DNA of 60,959 nt from an uncultured Hyphomicrobiales bacterium (GCA_903929045.1 CAIYTE010000007.1:1-60959); one strand, 5' to 3'. Shown: positions 34,037 to 43,147, numbered from the stretch's first letter. The notes: generated by a model not told the origin, from the letters alone. Numbers and translations: made by a program.

Positions 34037-35049
34037 GCGGCGCCCCCTTCGCCGGCCTTGCCACTGAGCTTGCGCAGCAGGCCATCGATGCCGCCGCGCG
34101 CGAACAGCACGACCAGCAACAACAGCGGGCCCATGACGATCTGCCAGTATTCCGAGGCGCGCGCCGCCTGTTCACCGAACACCGGCGTGCCGAACAGCTT
34201 GATCAGCGCCGGCAGCAATTCCTCGAACACCAGCAGCGCCACAGCGCCGAACACCGGGCCGAACAAGGTCCCCATGCCGCCGAGCACGACCATGATGATG
34301 AGGTCGCCCGATCGCGTCCAATACATGATCGACGGGCTAACGAAATCGGTGTGATTGGCGAGCAGCGCGCCGGACAGCCCGCACAAGGTGCCGGCGATGA
34401 CAGAGCACACCAGCCTGTAGCGATAGGTCGGGAAGCCGATGGCGCGCATGCGCACGTCGTTGGAGCGCGCGCCCTGGATCACCATGCCGAAACGCGAATT
34501 CACCAGCCGCCAGACGATAAAGATCGCGGCGAACAACAGCGCGAGGCAGATGTAATAGAACTGCACCTTGTTCGACAGATTGACCGCGCCACCAAACTCG
34601 CTGCGCTTGTAGATCGTCAGGCCGTCGTCGCCGCCGTAGCGCGCGATACCGGCGCAGATGTAATAGGCCATCTGCGCGAAGGCCAAGGTGATCATGATGA
34701 AGTAGACGCCGCGGGTGCGCAGCGACAGCGCGCCGATCGCCAGCGCAAACAGCGCTGAGGCCGCCAGCGCCACCGGCCACTGAATAAAGCCGCTGCTGAT
34801 GCCTTCATGCGCCAGCATGCCGACGGCATAACCGCCGATGCCGAGATAAGCGGCGTGGCCGAAACTCATCATGCCGCCATAGCCGAGGATCAGATTGAGG
34901 CTGACCGCGGCCAGCGCCAGAATGACGATGCGCGTGAACAAGGTCAGCAGGAAGCGGTTACCGGACAGCCCGGTGTAAACCGGCAGCAGCACGAGCGCGG
35001 CCAGCAGCGCTACGATGGCGATGTTTTTGGGCGTCAGCCAGCGGCTCAT
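34033..35049 (-). CDS. livM: Branched-chain amino acid-type ABC transporter permease LivM
   Basis: A 338-residue LivM-type permease with about ten hydrophobic helices. Family signatures LILGYGGMMSFGHAAYLGIG near residue 53 and GTLFGPVFGAVALLVFEELL near 260 are clear. The predicted cytosolic coupling region RSNDVRMRAIGFPTYRYRLV is near 195. It overlaps livG and livH by four bases each. The C-terminal basic tail (RGGIDGLLRKLSGKAGEGGAA) is cytosolic. Confidence 0.93.
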   Translation of the reverse strand: MSRWLTPKNIAIVALLAALVLLPVYTGLSGNRFLLTLFTRIVILALAAVSLNLILGYGGMMSFGHAAYLGIGGYAVGMLAHEGISSGFIQWPVALAASALFALAIGALSLRTRGVYFIMITLAFAQMAYYICAGIARYGGDDGLTIYKRSEFGGAVNLSNKVQFYYICLALLFAAIFIVWRLVNSRFGMVIQGARSNDVRMRAIGFPTYRYRLVCSVIAGTLCGLSGALLANHTDFVSPSIMYWTRSGDLIIMVVLGGMGTLFGPVFGAVALLVFEELLPALIKLFGTPVFGEQAARASEYWQIVMGPLLLLVVLFARGGIDGLLRKLSGKAGEGGAA

Positions 35050-35963
35050 TTCTGCCCCGACGCGAACAGGCCTTCCGGCTTCACCACCAGCACGATCGCC
35101 ATCAGCAGATAGATGAGCATCGACGATAAAGCCGGCGCGGCAGTGGCCGCCGCCTCTTTGCTCAACGCCATGCGCAGGAGGTCCGGAAAGAACGCGCGGC
35201 CGAGCGTGTCGATGAAGCCGACAAAGATTGCCGCCACCAGCGCGCCGCGGATCGAGCCGATGCCGCCGATGACCGTAATGACCAGCGCGAGGATGAGAAT
35301 GTTCTCGCCCATGCCGATCTGCACGGTGAGGATCGGCGCCTGCATCAGGCCGGCAAGCCCGGCGAGCGCGGCGCCGAGGCCGAACACCAGCGTATAGAGC
35401 AGCTTGATGTTGACGCCGAGCGCGCCGACCATTTCCCGGTTCGAGGCGCCGGCGCGGATCAGCATGCCGATGCGCGTGCGCATCACGAGTATATAAAGAA
35501 ACGCCGCCACCGCGCTGGTGACGACGATGATGGCGAGCCGATACGCAGAATATTCGACGCCCGGCAGGATCGTCACAGGCCGGCTCAGCCAGCCCGGCAG
35601 CGGCAGGCTCAGGCCCGCCGGGCCCCAGATCAGCCGCACCGATTCATCGAAGAACATGATCAGGCCGACGGTCGCCAGCACGTGATCGATATGGTCGCGG
35701 CCATAGAGCCGGCGCATGACGACGACTTCGACCGCCATGCCGACAAGCAGGGTTGCGGCCAGCGCCAGCACCGCGCCGAATACGAAACTGCCGGTCCAGA
35801 CGCTGAAGGTCGCGGCGAAATAGGCGCCGATCATGTAGAGCGAACCGTGCGCCAGGTTCACCAGATCCATGATCCCAAACACAAGCGTCAGCCCCGCCGC
35901 CAGCAGAAACAGCAGCAGGCCGAACTGCAATCCGTTCAGACATTGTTCGATGAAAAGTGTCAT
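35046..35963 (-). CDS. livH: Branched-chain amino acid-type ABC transporter permease LivH
   Basis: A 305-residue LivH-type permease. It begins MTLFIEQCLNGLQFGLLLFL, carries the LivH signature FGIMDLVNLAHGSLYMIGAY near residue 29, and has the coupling segment RAGASNREMVGALGVNIKLL near 171. Helices and loop spacing are normal. It follows the receptor gene at 36146 with a family B repeat between them. It partners LivM in the channel. Confidence 0.94.
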   Translation of the reverse strand: MTLFIEQCLNGLQFGLLLFLLAAGLTLVFGIMDLVNLAHGSLYMIGAYFAATFSVWTGSFVFGAVLALAATLLVGMAVEVVVMRRLYGRDHIDHVLATVGLIMFFDESVRLIWGPAGLSLPLPGWLSRPVTILPGVEYSAYRLAIIVVTSAVAAFLYILVMRTRIGMLIRAGASNREMVGALGVNIKLLYTLVFGLGAALAGLAGLMQAPILTVQIGMGENILILALVITVIGGIGSIRGALVAAIFVGFIDTLGRAFFPDLLRMALSKEAAATAAPALSSMLIYLLMAIVLVVKPEGLFASGQK

Positions 35964-35981
35964 GACGTTATCGGTTCACCG

Positions 35982-36086
35982 GTCATTCCGGGGCGCGAGC
36001 ATAAGCGAGCAAACCCGGAATCCAGAAGCCCGCATGGTATGTCAATCTGGATTCCGGGTTCGGCCTACGGCCGCCCCGGAATGACG
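35982..36086. repeat. Palindromic intergenic repeat, family B, between livK-like and livH genes
   Basis: GGTCATTCCGGGGCG pairs with CGCCCCGGAATGACG, and inside AACCCGGAATCCA pairs with TGGATTCCGGGTT. It lies in the 182-base gap between the receptor gene and livH. As the receptor is usually needed in excess over the permease, a hairpin here could help set that ratio. Confidence 0.85.
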
Positions 36087-36145
36087 AGTAAAGCAAAAGC
36101 GGCGGCAGCGCCTGAACGCCACCGCCGTTTTTCCCGTAAGTCCGC

Positions 36146-37321
36146 TTACTTCATCGAACATTTGTCGTGGAAGCGGTCCTGGTCGTCCTTGACGATGGTG
36201 GCGACCGTCTTCAGCGAGAGCTGGCCGTCGGCATCCTTCACCACATCCTGCAGATAGAAATTCTGGATCGGCACATGGTTGTTGCCGAACTTGAAGCTGC
36301 CGCGCAGCGACTTGAAGTCGGCCTTTTCCATCGCCTTCTGCACCGCGGCCTTGTCGTCGAGCTTGCCCTTGGTGGCGACCACGGCCGACTCAATCAGTTG
36401 CGCGGCGTCGTAGGACTGCGCGCCGTAATAGGTCGGGCGCAGGCCGGTGTATTTCTTGCGATAGTCGGCGACGAACTTCTTGTTCTGCTCGTTCGGCAGA
36501 TCGTTGACCCATTCCTGCGCGCCCGGCACGCCGATGGCATTGTCCTTCTGCAACGGCAGCGACAATTCGTCGATCGTGAACGCGGTGTAGAGCGGGATCG
36601 AACCCTTGAGCCCCGCCGCCGCGTACTGATTGAGAAACTGCACGCCGGCCGCGCCCGGATAGAACACGAAGACCGATTCCGCGCCCGAGGCTTTCGCCTT
36701 GGCGAGCTCGGCCGAGAAGTCGAGCTGCGACGGCCAGGTGGTCAGCTCCTGCCCGACGACCTTGCCCTTGAAGGTCGAGGCGACGCCCGCCAGCATGTCC
36801 TTGCCGGCCGCGTAGTTCGGGCCGATGAGGACCACCGACTTCACGCCCTTCTGATTCATGTAGAGGCCCATCGCCTGCGGCGTCTGGTCGTTCTGCCATG
36901 AGGTCGAGAACACCGTCGGCGAGCACAATTCACCGGCGACCTGCGAAGGCCCGGCATTGGCGATGACGAGGAAAGTCTTGGAGTCGACGACCGGCTTGAG
37001 CGAGGCCAGCAGCACGTTCGACCAGATGTAACCGGCGATGAAGTCGACCTTGTCGCTTTCGATCAGCTTCTCGGTCTTCTGCTTGCCAACGTCCGGCTTC
37101 TGCGCGTCGTCTTCGTAGATCACTTCGACCGGGATGCCGCCCATCTTGCGGCCCATATGATCCAGCGCCAATTCGAACGAATTGCGCATGTCATTGCCGA
37201 TCACCGCGGTCGGACCGCTGAAAGTCGAGACGAAACCGATCTTGATGGTTTTCTGCTGGGCCAGAGCCGGGCCCGCAACGAACAACAAGGCCGTACTCGC
37301 GGCCAACCACGCTTTGCGCAT
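36146..37321 (-). CDS. ABC transporter periplasmic substrate-binding protein (LivK/Peripla_BP_6 type)
   Basis: A 391-residue periplasmic binding protein. The Sec signal peptide MRKAWLAASTALLFVAGPALA is followed by IKIGFVSTFSGPTAVIGNDM. The two-lobe Peripla_BP_6 fold is indicated by YIWSNVLLASLKPVVDSKTF near residue 106 and FVFYPGAAGVQFLNQYAAAG near 220. The frame runs open far upstream, but GGGGAGG eight bases before ATG 37321 and the signal peptide set the start. It is the receptor of the LivHMGF importer that follows. Relatives bind amino acids, aromatic acids or amides, so leucine is only one possibility. Confidence 0.92.
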   Translation of the reverse strand: MRKAWLAASTALLFVAGPALAQQKTIKIGFVSTFSGPTAVIGNDMRNSFELALDHMGRKMGGIPVEVIYEDDAQKPDVGKQKTEKLIESDKVDFIAGYIWSNVLLASLKPVVDSKTFLVIANAGPSQVAGELCSPTVFSTSWQNDQTPQAMGLYMNQKGVKSVVLIGPNYAAGKDMLAGVASTFKGKVVGQELTTWPSQLDFSAELAKAKASGAESVFVFYPGAAGVQFLNQYAAAGLKGSIPLYTAFTIDELSLPLQKDNAIGVPGAQEWVNDLPNEQNKKFVADYRKKYTGLRPTYYGAQSYDAAQLIESAVVATKGKLDDKAAVQKAMEKADFKSLRGSFKFGNNHVPIQNFYLQDVVKDADGQLSLKTVATIVKDDQDRFHDKCSMK

Positions 37322-37480
37322 GTTTTTTTCCTCCCCAGGGCCTTTCCGGCCATAGAAGCAGTCTAGTGTAGAGGTGCCTTTTTCAAAAGCGCCATCGGCC
37401 ATCGCGCCGCAGCGCGAATTATAATTCCAAGGTATAGATATCCCGCACTGCAACCGGGACCGAGCAAGAGCGAGACAGTC

Positions 37481-38272
37481 ATGACCGCCGACACCGAGCT
37501 TCAAAACATCGTCTTCCCGTCGCTGAAGGACCGGGTGGTCATCATCACCGGCGCAGGCCAGGGCATCGGCCGCGTCTTCGCCAAGGCTTTTGCACTGGCC
37601 GGCGCCAAGGTCGTCATCGCCGAACGCAACGAGAAAACTGCCGCTGCCGTAGCGGGTGAAATTCTGGCAGCCAATGGTCAGGCACTGGCCATCACCACCG
37701 ACGTCGCCGACGAAGCGTCGATCAAGGAAATGGTGCAGCTCACGGAGGACGAGTTCGGCCGCGTCGATGTGCTCATCAACAATGCCGGCATTTTCTCGAC
37801 GCTGGAGATGCGGCCGTTCGATCAGATCCCGTTGGAAGAATGGGAGCAGGTGCTCAAGGTCAATCTGACCGGGCCATTCCTCTGCGCGCGTGCGGTGTTG
37901 CCGGCCATGCGGCGCGCCAAATGGGGCCGCATCATCAACATCGCGTCGGGCGCGGTGCGGCTCGGCCGCCCGAATTATCTGCACTACATCGCGACGAAAT
38001 CGGCGCTGATGGGCATGAGCCTGTCGATGGCGCGCGAGCTGGGGCCGGACAACATCACGGTCAACGCCATCCTGCCGGGCGCGACCTTCACCGAGATCGA
38101 GCGCAAGACGGTAACGCCCGCGCAAAAGGAACGCATTGTCGCGATGCAGTGCATCCCCCGCGCCGAGACGCCGCAGGATCTGGTCGGCGCCGCGCTGTTT
38201 CTGGCATCGGACGCGTCCAGCTTCATCACTGGACAGAGCATCAATCTCGATGGCGGCGTAACGCCGAGCTGA
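37481..38272 (+). CDS. SDR-family NAD(P)-dependent oxidoreductase
   Basis: A 263-residue classical short-chain dehydrogenase. The cofactor motif TGAGQGIG is near residue 25, NNAG near 100, the catalytic Ser in NIASGAVR near 155 and the YxxxK pair in HYIATKSALMGM near 169. The C-terminal SFITGQSINLDGG is typical of FabG-like members. It is divergent from the Liv receptor gene, with 159 bases between the starts, so it may be co-regulated with it. The substrate is unknown. The start ATG 37481 has only a weak GAG upstream. Confidence 0.9.
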   Translation: MTADTELQNIVFPSLKDRVVIITGAGQGIGRVFAKAFALAGAKVVIAERNEKTAAAVAGEILAANGQALAITTDVADEASIKEMVQLTEDEFGRVDVLINNAGIFSTLEMRPFDQIPLEEWEQVLKVNLTGPFLCARAVLPAMRRAKWGRIINIASGAVRLGRPNYLHYIATKSALMGMSLSMARELGPDNITVNAILPGATFTEIERKTVTPAQKERIVAMQCIPRAETPQDLVGAALFLASDASSFITGQSINLDGGVTPS

Positions 38273-38283
38273 CAGCAGCATTC

Positions 38284-38362
38284 GCCGCTCATTCCCGCGA
38301 AAGCGGGAATCCAGAGCGAAAGACAAAAGTGCTGGGTCCCCGCTTACGCGGGGACGAGCGGA
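38284..38362. repeat. Palindromic intergenic repeat, family A, between convergent genes
   Basis: Outer arms CCGCTC and GAGCGG enclose hairpins ATTCCCGC-gaaa-GCGGGAAT and GTCCCCGC-ttac-GCGGGGAC. It fills the gap between the SDR gene and the convergent desaturase gene and may act as a two-way terminator. Confidence 0.85.
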
Positions 38363-38363
38363 G

Positions 38364-39413
38364 TTACACCGTCGGTGCATTCCGCATCGCGCGCATCTCG
38401 CGGAACGACACGAGCTTTTGCTGCGCTTCATCCCACAGCGTCAGCCGCACGCATTTGATGCTCTCCCAGAGCGTCAAGCGGCCGATGGTGCCGAGCTCCG
38501 GATTGTCGCGCAGAACTTTCGGCAGGCGGTAATACGGGATCTTGCTGCACAGATGATGCACGTGATGGATGCCGATATTGGCGCTGAACCACGCCAGCAC
38601 ACCGGGCAGCACGTAATACGAACTGCCGTGCAGCGCTGCTTCGTGCAGGTCCCATGACTTGTTGTCGGCCCACTGTGTCTGTTCGAACTGATGCTGCACG
38701 TAAAACAGCCAGACGCCCATGGTGGCGGCGAGCAGGATGATCGGCAGGTGGACCAGGGCAAAGGCGGCGGGCCCGATCAGCCAGATCAAAAGGCCGGCCA
38801 TCGCCGCGATCGCGGCATTGGTGCCTTGCGTCGACAGCCACGGCACCAGACCGCCGCGCATCAAGCCGATCGGCAAGCGATGCTGCAACACGAACATGTA
38901 GGCCGGGCCGATGCCGAACATCACAGCCGGGTGACGATACAGCCGGTACTTCAGCCGGCCGAAACGCGGCAGCGCCAGATATTCCTTGACGGTAAGCGTG
39001 TCGATATCGCCCATGCCGCGCTTGTCGAGATTGCCTGACGTGGCGTGGTGAATCGAATGCGTCTTGCGCCAGAAATCATAGGGCGTGAACGTCAGCACGC
39101 CGAGCGCGCGGCCGGTCCAGTCATTGGCGAGCTTATGGCGAAAAAACGCGCCATGCCCGCAATCATGCTGGATCAGGAACAGCCGCACCAGGAAGCCCGC
39201 TGCCGGCACCGCCAGCAGCAATGTCAGCCACCAGAAACCGAACGAATACAGCAGCCACATCGCCACCCACAAAGCCACCAGCGGCGCAAACGTGATCGCA
39301 ATCTCGAAAATGCTGCGCGTATGGCTGGGCTCGCGGTAACGCAACAATTTCTGCGTCCAGCCGCGCGCCTCGGTCGCCCCGGCTATGACAGCCGGGTCTT
39401 GTGCGTTATTCAA
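38364..39413 (-). CDS. Fatty-acid desaturase (membrane di-iron)
   Basis: A membrane fatty-acid desaturase. Three His boxes are clear: HDCGH (FLIQHDCGHGAFFRHK), HSIHH (RKTHSIHHATSGN) and HHVHH (IGIHHVHHLCSK). They should bind the di-iron centre that inserts a double bond into an acyl chain. Helix pairs are as expected. An in-frame ATG exists at 39521, but its first 36 codons look non-coding; GGAA eight bases before TTG 39413 gives the 349-residue form used here. It is monocistronic and convergent with the SDR gene. The position of the double bond cannot be told from sequence. Confidence 0.88.
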   Translation of the reverse strand: MNNAQDPAVIAGATEARGWTQKLLRYREPSHTRSIFEIAITFAPLVALWVAMWLLYSFGFWWLTLLLAVPAAGFLVRLFLIQHDCGHGAFFRHKLANDWTGRALGVLTFTPYDFWRKTHSIHHATSGNLDKRGMGDIDTLTVKEYLALPRFGRLKYRLYRHPAVMFGIGPAYMFVLQHRLPIGLMRGGLVPWLSTQGTNAAIAAMAGLLIWLIGPAAFALVHLPIILLAATMGVWLFYVQHQFEQTQWADNKSWDLHEAALHGSSYYVLPGVLAWFSANIGIHHVHHLCSKIPYYRLPKVLRDNPELGTIGRLTLWESIKCVRLTLWDEAQQKLVSFREMRAMRNAPTV

Positions 39414-39594
39414 GCTGACTTCCTTTGTGGCTAGGGAAGAATGGTGGCTCTGTAGCGAGGCGCCAGTTCCGTCCAGCCCCCCGGCTGGCGCGGTTACGCT
39501 CTTGCGCAACGACCGATTCAATCTGCGCAGTCTAATGAGGTTTTCTTATGTTATCTACCAAGCCGAGCGTCACAGTGAATTCTGGAGTGCAGAA

Positions 39595-40458
39595 ATGAAG
39601 CCGGGCACCACGCCAACCGTCGCCATCCTCGCCCCCGGAAACATGGGTGCGGCGGTAGCAAAGCGTCTCACCGAAAACAAGGTGACCGTTTTGACAGCCC
39701 TCACCGGCCGCAGCGAATCGAGCATCAAGCGCGCGCAGGACTCCGGCATGCAGGGCGTCGAGGACCGCGAACTGGCCAAAGCCGATTTTCTGCTGTCGAT
39801 TGTACCGCCGGGCGAGGCATTGTCGCTGGCCCAAAGACTGGCCGGCGTGCTCAGCGAATCCAACAGCAAGCCGATTTACGTCGAGTGCAATGCGGTCAGT
39901 CCGCAGACCATGACGGAGATCGCGGCCGTCGTGAAAACGACCGGCTGCGACTTCATCGGCGCCGGTATTATCGGCCCGCCGCTCAAGCCGGGCAGCACCA
40001 ACACCAAGATCTACGCCTCCGGACCCCACGCCAAGGAGCTCGCCGTCCTCAATGACTACGGCCTCATTATCCGCGTGCTCGAAGGCCCCCTCACCGCGGC
40101 CTCAGCCTTGAAGATGTCATACGCCGGCATCACCAAGGGCTTCACAGCGTTGGGCGCCTCCATGATGCTGGCCGCCACGCGTGGCGGCTCGGCGGCGGCG
40201 CTGCAAGCCGAACTCGCCGAAAGCCAGCCGGCCCTGCTCGGCTATCTCAACCGGCAAATCCCGACGATGTATTCCAAGGCCTATCGCTGGGTCGCGGAGA
40301 TGCACGAGATTTCCGATTTCATCGACGAAGATCACGCCGAGCACGCGATGCTCGACGCCGCCGGCGACTTCTATGTCCGCCTTGCGTCGGACTTCGAGGG
40401 CGGCAAGCAGGAGATCGGCGATCTCGAAAAATTCCTGGCCGGGGCCAAAAAGGAATGA
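39595..40458 (+). CDS. NAD(P)-dependent oxidoreductase, 6PGDH/3-HIBADH-like (DUF1932)
   Basis: A 287-residue two-domain dehydrogenase. The N-terminal Rossmann domain has VAILAPGNMGAAVAKRL at residues 9-25, and the C-terminal helical DUF1932 domain includes ALKMSYAGITKGFTALGASM near 170. Relatives are 3-hydroxyisobutyrate or 6-phosphogluconate dehydrogenase-like proteins. Its stop overlaps the PaaG-like gene start (ATGA), opening a tightly coupled three-gene operon. Its substrate is unknown. ATG 39595 is used because the upstream open frame looks non-coding. Confidence 0.85.
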   Translation: MKPGTTPTVAILAPGNMGAAVAKRLTENKVTVLTALTGRSESSIKRAQDSGMQGVEDRELAKADFLLSIVPPGEALSLAQRLAGVLSESNSKPIYVECNAVSPQTMTEIAAVVKTTGCDFIGAGIIGPPLKPGSTNTKIYASGPHAKELAVLNDYGLIIRVLEGPLTAASALKMSYAGITKGFTALGASMMLAATRGGSAAALQAELAESQPALLGYLNRQIPTMYSKAYRWVAEMHEISDFIDEDHAEHAMLDAAGDFYVRLASDFEGGKQEIGDLEKFLAGAKKE

Positions 40459-41246
40459 CCGAGCAACCGATCCTTCTTGAGCGGCGGGCCGGCTACAGCG
40501 TCATCACGCTCAACAGGCCGGACAAGCACAACGCCTTCAACGACGCCATGCACGAGGCGTTGCGCACGGCCATCGCCGACGCGGAGGCCGACGAGAGCTG
40601 CCGTGCGCTCATGATTACTGGCGCTGGCAAGGCGTTCTGTGCCGGGCAGGACCTCAACGATCGTTTGCCGAAAGACGGCAAGCCGGTCGTGCTCGGCGAG
40701 ACTTTGGAGAAATATTACAATCCGCTTGTGAAAAAACTTCGCGAGCTGCGTATGCCCGTCGTCGCCGCGGTCAACGGCGTCGCCGCCGGCGCCGGATGCA
40801 ACATCGCGCTGGCCTGCGATATCGTCATCGCGGCGCAGTCGGCGCGGTTTATCCAGTCCTTCGCCCGCATCGGCATTATCCCGGACGCCGGCGGCACCTG
40901 GATGCTGCCGCGTCTCGTCGGAGACGCCCGCGCACGCGGCCTCGCCCTGCTGGCGCAAGATCTGACCGCCGAAAAGGCTGCGGAATGGGGCCTGATCTGG
41001 CGCTGCGTCGGCGACAAGGCGTTTGTCTACGAGGCAACCCGCATCTGCGAGCACTTCGCGACCGCGCCAACGCAAGGCCTAGCGCTCATCAAACAGGCGC
41101 TCAACGCGTCGCCAGGCAACTCGCTGGAGCAACAACTCGATCTCGAACGCCAGTTGCAGCGTGCCGCCGGGGAGACTTCGGATTACGCCGAAGGCGTGCG
41201 CGCTTTCGTAGAGAAGCGGAAACCAACCTTTACGGGCCGCGCATGA
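40455..41246 (+). CDS. paaG: Enoyl-CoA hydratase/isomerase, PaaG-like
   Basis: A 263-residue crotonase-fold protein very close to PaaG, the 1,2-epoxyphenylacetyl-CoA isomerase of phenylacetate breakdown. Matches to PaaG include FCAGQDLND near residue 57, VNGVAAGAG (oxyanion hole) near 105, the Asp in IIPDAGGTWMLP near 140 and the C-terminal GVRAFVEKRKPTFTG. In PaaG this Asp is catalytic. No other paa genes are in the window, so it may serve another pathway with a related CoA ester. It is linked by 4-base overlaps to both neighbours. Confidence 0.88.
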   Translation: MTEQPILLERRAGYSVITLNRPDKHNAFNDAMHEALRTAIADAEADESCRALMITGAGKAFCAGQDLNDRLPKDGKPVVLGETLEKYYNPLVKKLRELRMPVVAAVNGVAAGAGCNIALACDIVIAAQSARFIQSFARIGIIPDAGGTWMLPRLVGDARARGLALLAQDLTAEKAAEWGLIWRCVGDKAFVYEATRICEHFATAPTQGLALIKQALNASPGNSLEQQLDLERQLQRAAGETSDYAEGVRAFVEKRKPTFTGRA

Positions 41247-42253
41247 GCGCCATCGACATCCACACGCATATCGTCCCGGCGGAATTTCCCGCCTATGCCG
41301 GCAAACACGTCACCGAATTCGGCGGCAAGCAGTGGCCGCATATGTGCGCCGCGCATGATTGCCACCACAAGAACGTGATAATCGACGGCAAGAATTTCCG
41401 TACCGTCACCGACGAATGCTGGGACGTCGAACGCCGCAAGGAGGCGATGACGCGCATGGGTATTGCGCGGCAGGTGCTGTCGCCCATGCCGGAACTACTA
41501 TCATACTGGATGCCGCTTGAGGACGCAGTGCCGCTGACGCGGCACGTCAACGACACCATCGCCGCGATGGTCGCTCGCGCGCCGAACAAGTTTACCGGTC
41601 TGGGAAGCGTTCCACTGCAGGACCCGGATGCCGCGACGCGCGAACTCGAGCGCCTGATGGCCGACGGCTTCAAGGGCGTCGAACTCGGCAGCAACATCAA
41701 CGGCGTCGCACTTGGCGACCCGAAATTCGACGGCTTCTTCGCCCGCGCCGAACAGCTTGGCACGGCCGTTTTCGTCCACGCGCTGCATCCGAGCGGCAAG
41801 GAGCGTATTGTCGGCCCGCCCGGCCTGATGGCTTTTATCGGCTTTCCGCTTGAAACCGCCTACTGCATCGCCTCGCTGATGACCGGCGGCACGCTGACGC
41901 GCTATCCGAACCTGCGGCTCGCCTTCAGCCATGGCGGCGGCGCATTTGCCTCGATCCTGCCGCGCCTGACGCATGGCTGGAAGTCGCGGCCTGAGGTCAC
42001 CGAACGGATCGGCGTGTCGCCGCGCGACCATGCGCGCCGGCTGTACTACGACACGCTCACCTATGACCCGCATACATTGGGCCATCTGATCGAGACCTTC
42101 GGCGTGCGGCAACTGTGCCTTGGCACCGACTTTCCCTTCGACATTTACGACCGCCAGCCGCTTGAAAACGTCGCCGCGCTCACGCTATCCGACAGCGACG
42201 TGAGGCTTCTGCATCACGACAACGCAGCGCGGTTCCTCGGCGAAACGGCCTGA
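41243..42253 (+). CDS. ACMSD-type amidohydrolase/decarboxylase
   Basis: A 336-residue metal-dependent amidohydrolase of the aminocarboxymuconate-semialdehyde decarboxylase family. The HxH motif of DIHTHIVP is at residues ~5-12, a further metal His in FVHALHP near 178, and the C-terminal Asp in LGTDFPFDIYD near 293. Members decarboxylate or hydrolyse aromatic-acid-derived substrates (ACMSD, 2,6-dihydroxybenzoate and OMA families). The frame is open well upstream, but ATG 41243 overlaps the previous stop (ATGA). It completes the operon of dehydrogenase, isomerase and decarboxylase. Confidence 0.88.
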   Translation: MSAIDIHTHIVPAEFPAYAGKHVTEFGGKQWPHMCAAHDCHHKNVIIDGKNFRTVTDECWDVERRKEAMTRMGIARQVLSPMPELLSYWMPLEDAVPLTRHVNDTIAAMVARAPNKFTGLGSVPLQDPDAATRELERLMADGFKGVELGSNINGVALGDPKFDGFFARAEQLGTAVFVHALHPSGKERIVGPPGLMAFIGFPLETAYCIASLMTGGTLTRYPNLRLAFSHGGGAFASILPRLTHGWKSRPEVTERIGVSPRDHARRLYYDTLTYDPHTLGHLIETFGVRQLCLGTDFPFDIYDRQPLENVAALTLSDSDVRLLHHDNAARFLGETA

Positions 42254-42328
42254 GCGGCCTTAGCCTCAAGATCATTTGCCTCGCCGCCCCTGTGAGCTAT
42301 ACGAAGCCCTGAACACCGAGGAAAACAG

Positions 42329-43147
42329 ATGTCCCAGAAGAAAGATTTGCGCGTCGGCGTTGCAGGGCTCGGCGCGGTCGGTCTCGATGTCGCGCGGCGG
42401 CTGATCGACGGCGACGTGCCGGGCCTTGTGCTCGCGGCCGTCGCCGTGCGCGACGCCGAGAAGGCGCGCAGCAAACTGCCGCAGCTTGGCGACCTGATTG
42501 CACTGCGCACCGCGACGTCGCTGGCCGACGATTGCGACATCGTCGTCGAATGCCTGCCGCCGGCTTTGTTCCGTGACGTCGCCATCGCCGCCATCGACAA
42601 GGGCCGTATCTTCGTGCCGCTGTCGGTTGCGCAACTGCTGAACAACGGCGATCTGGTCGAACGCGCCAAGGAGAACGGCGCGCGCATCGTCGTCCCGACC
42701 GGTGCGCTGCTCGGCCTCGACGCCGTGCGCGCCGCCGCCGAAGGCACCATCCACTCGGTGAAGATGGTCACGCGCAAGCCGCCCGCCGGGCTGGAAGGTG
42801 CGCCCTATCTGCTGGAAGGCAAAATTTCCGTCGCTGGACTGACAGAGCCGAAGAAGGTGTTCGATGGCTCGGCACGCGACGGCGCTCGCGGCTTCCCGAC
42901 CAACGTCAACGTCGCCGCGGCGCTCAGCCTCGCCGGTATCGGGCCCGACAAGACGCAGCTTGAAATCTGGGCCGACCCGACGGTCACGCGCAACACGCAC
43001 ACCATCACCGTCGATGCCGACGCCATGCGTTTCACCATGACGATCGAGAACGTGCCGTCGGAAAATCCGCGCACCGGTAAAAGCGTCGCGCCATCGACCA
43101 TCGCCGCCTTGCGTGGCCTGGTGTCGGAACTGAAAGTCGGCAGTTAG
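42329..43147 (+). CDS. nadX: L-aspartate dehydrogenase (NadX family)
   Basis: A 272-residue protein matching L-aspartate dehydrogenase, which reversibly converts aspartate to iminoaspartate or oxaloacetate with NAD(P). The Rossmann motif VGVAGLGAVGLDVARRL is at residues 9-25, VPTGALLGLDAV near 130, FPTNVNVAAALSLAGIGPD near 190 and the catalytic His in RNTHTITVD near 225. It may feed NAD synthesis or be part of a degradation pathway; it lies 75 bases after the ACMSD-like gene, so it could be in the same operon. A GAGGAAAACAG ribosome-binding site precedes ATG 42329. Its stop shares bases with the convergent amine oxidase stop. Confidence 0.88.
   Translation: MSQKKDLRVGVAGLGAVGLDVARRLIDGDVPGLVLAAVAVRDAEKARSKLPQLGDLIALRTATSLADDCDIVVECLPPALFRDVAIAAIDKGRIFVPLSVAQLLNNGDLVERAKENGARIVVPTGALLGLDAVRAAAEGTIHSVKMVTRKPPAGLEGAPYLLEGKISVAGLTEPKKVFDGSARDGARGFPTNVNVAAALSLAGIGPDKTQLEIWADPTVTRNTHTITVDADAMRFTMTIENVPSENPRTGKSVAPSTIAALRGLVSELKVGS

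Noticed and set aside
37322-38431. Upstream extension of the Liv receptor frame
   Set aside because: It lies across the divergent SDR gene, and the signal peptide plus GGGGAGG place the start at 37321.
39414-39521. ATG start for the desaturase at 39521
   Set aside because: The extra 36 residues look non-coding and lack a ribosome-binding site; TTG 39413 has GGAA at the right distance. It remains a possible alternative.
40455-41246. Complete phenylacetate (paa) cluster
   Set aside because: Only a PaaG-like gene is present; no paaABCDE, paaZ, paaK or paaJ genes are visible.
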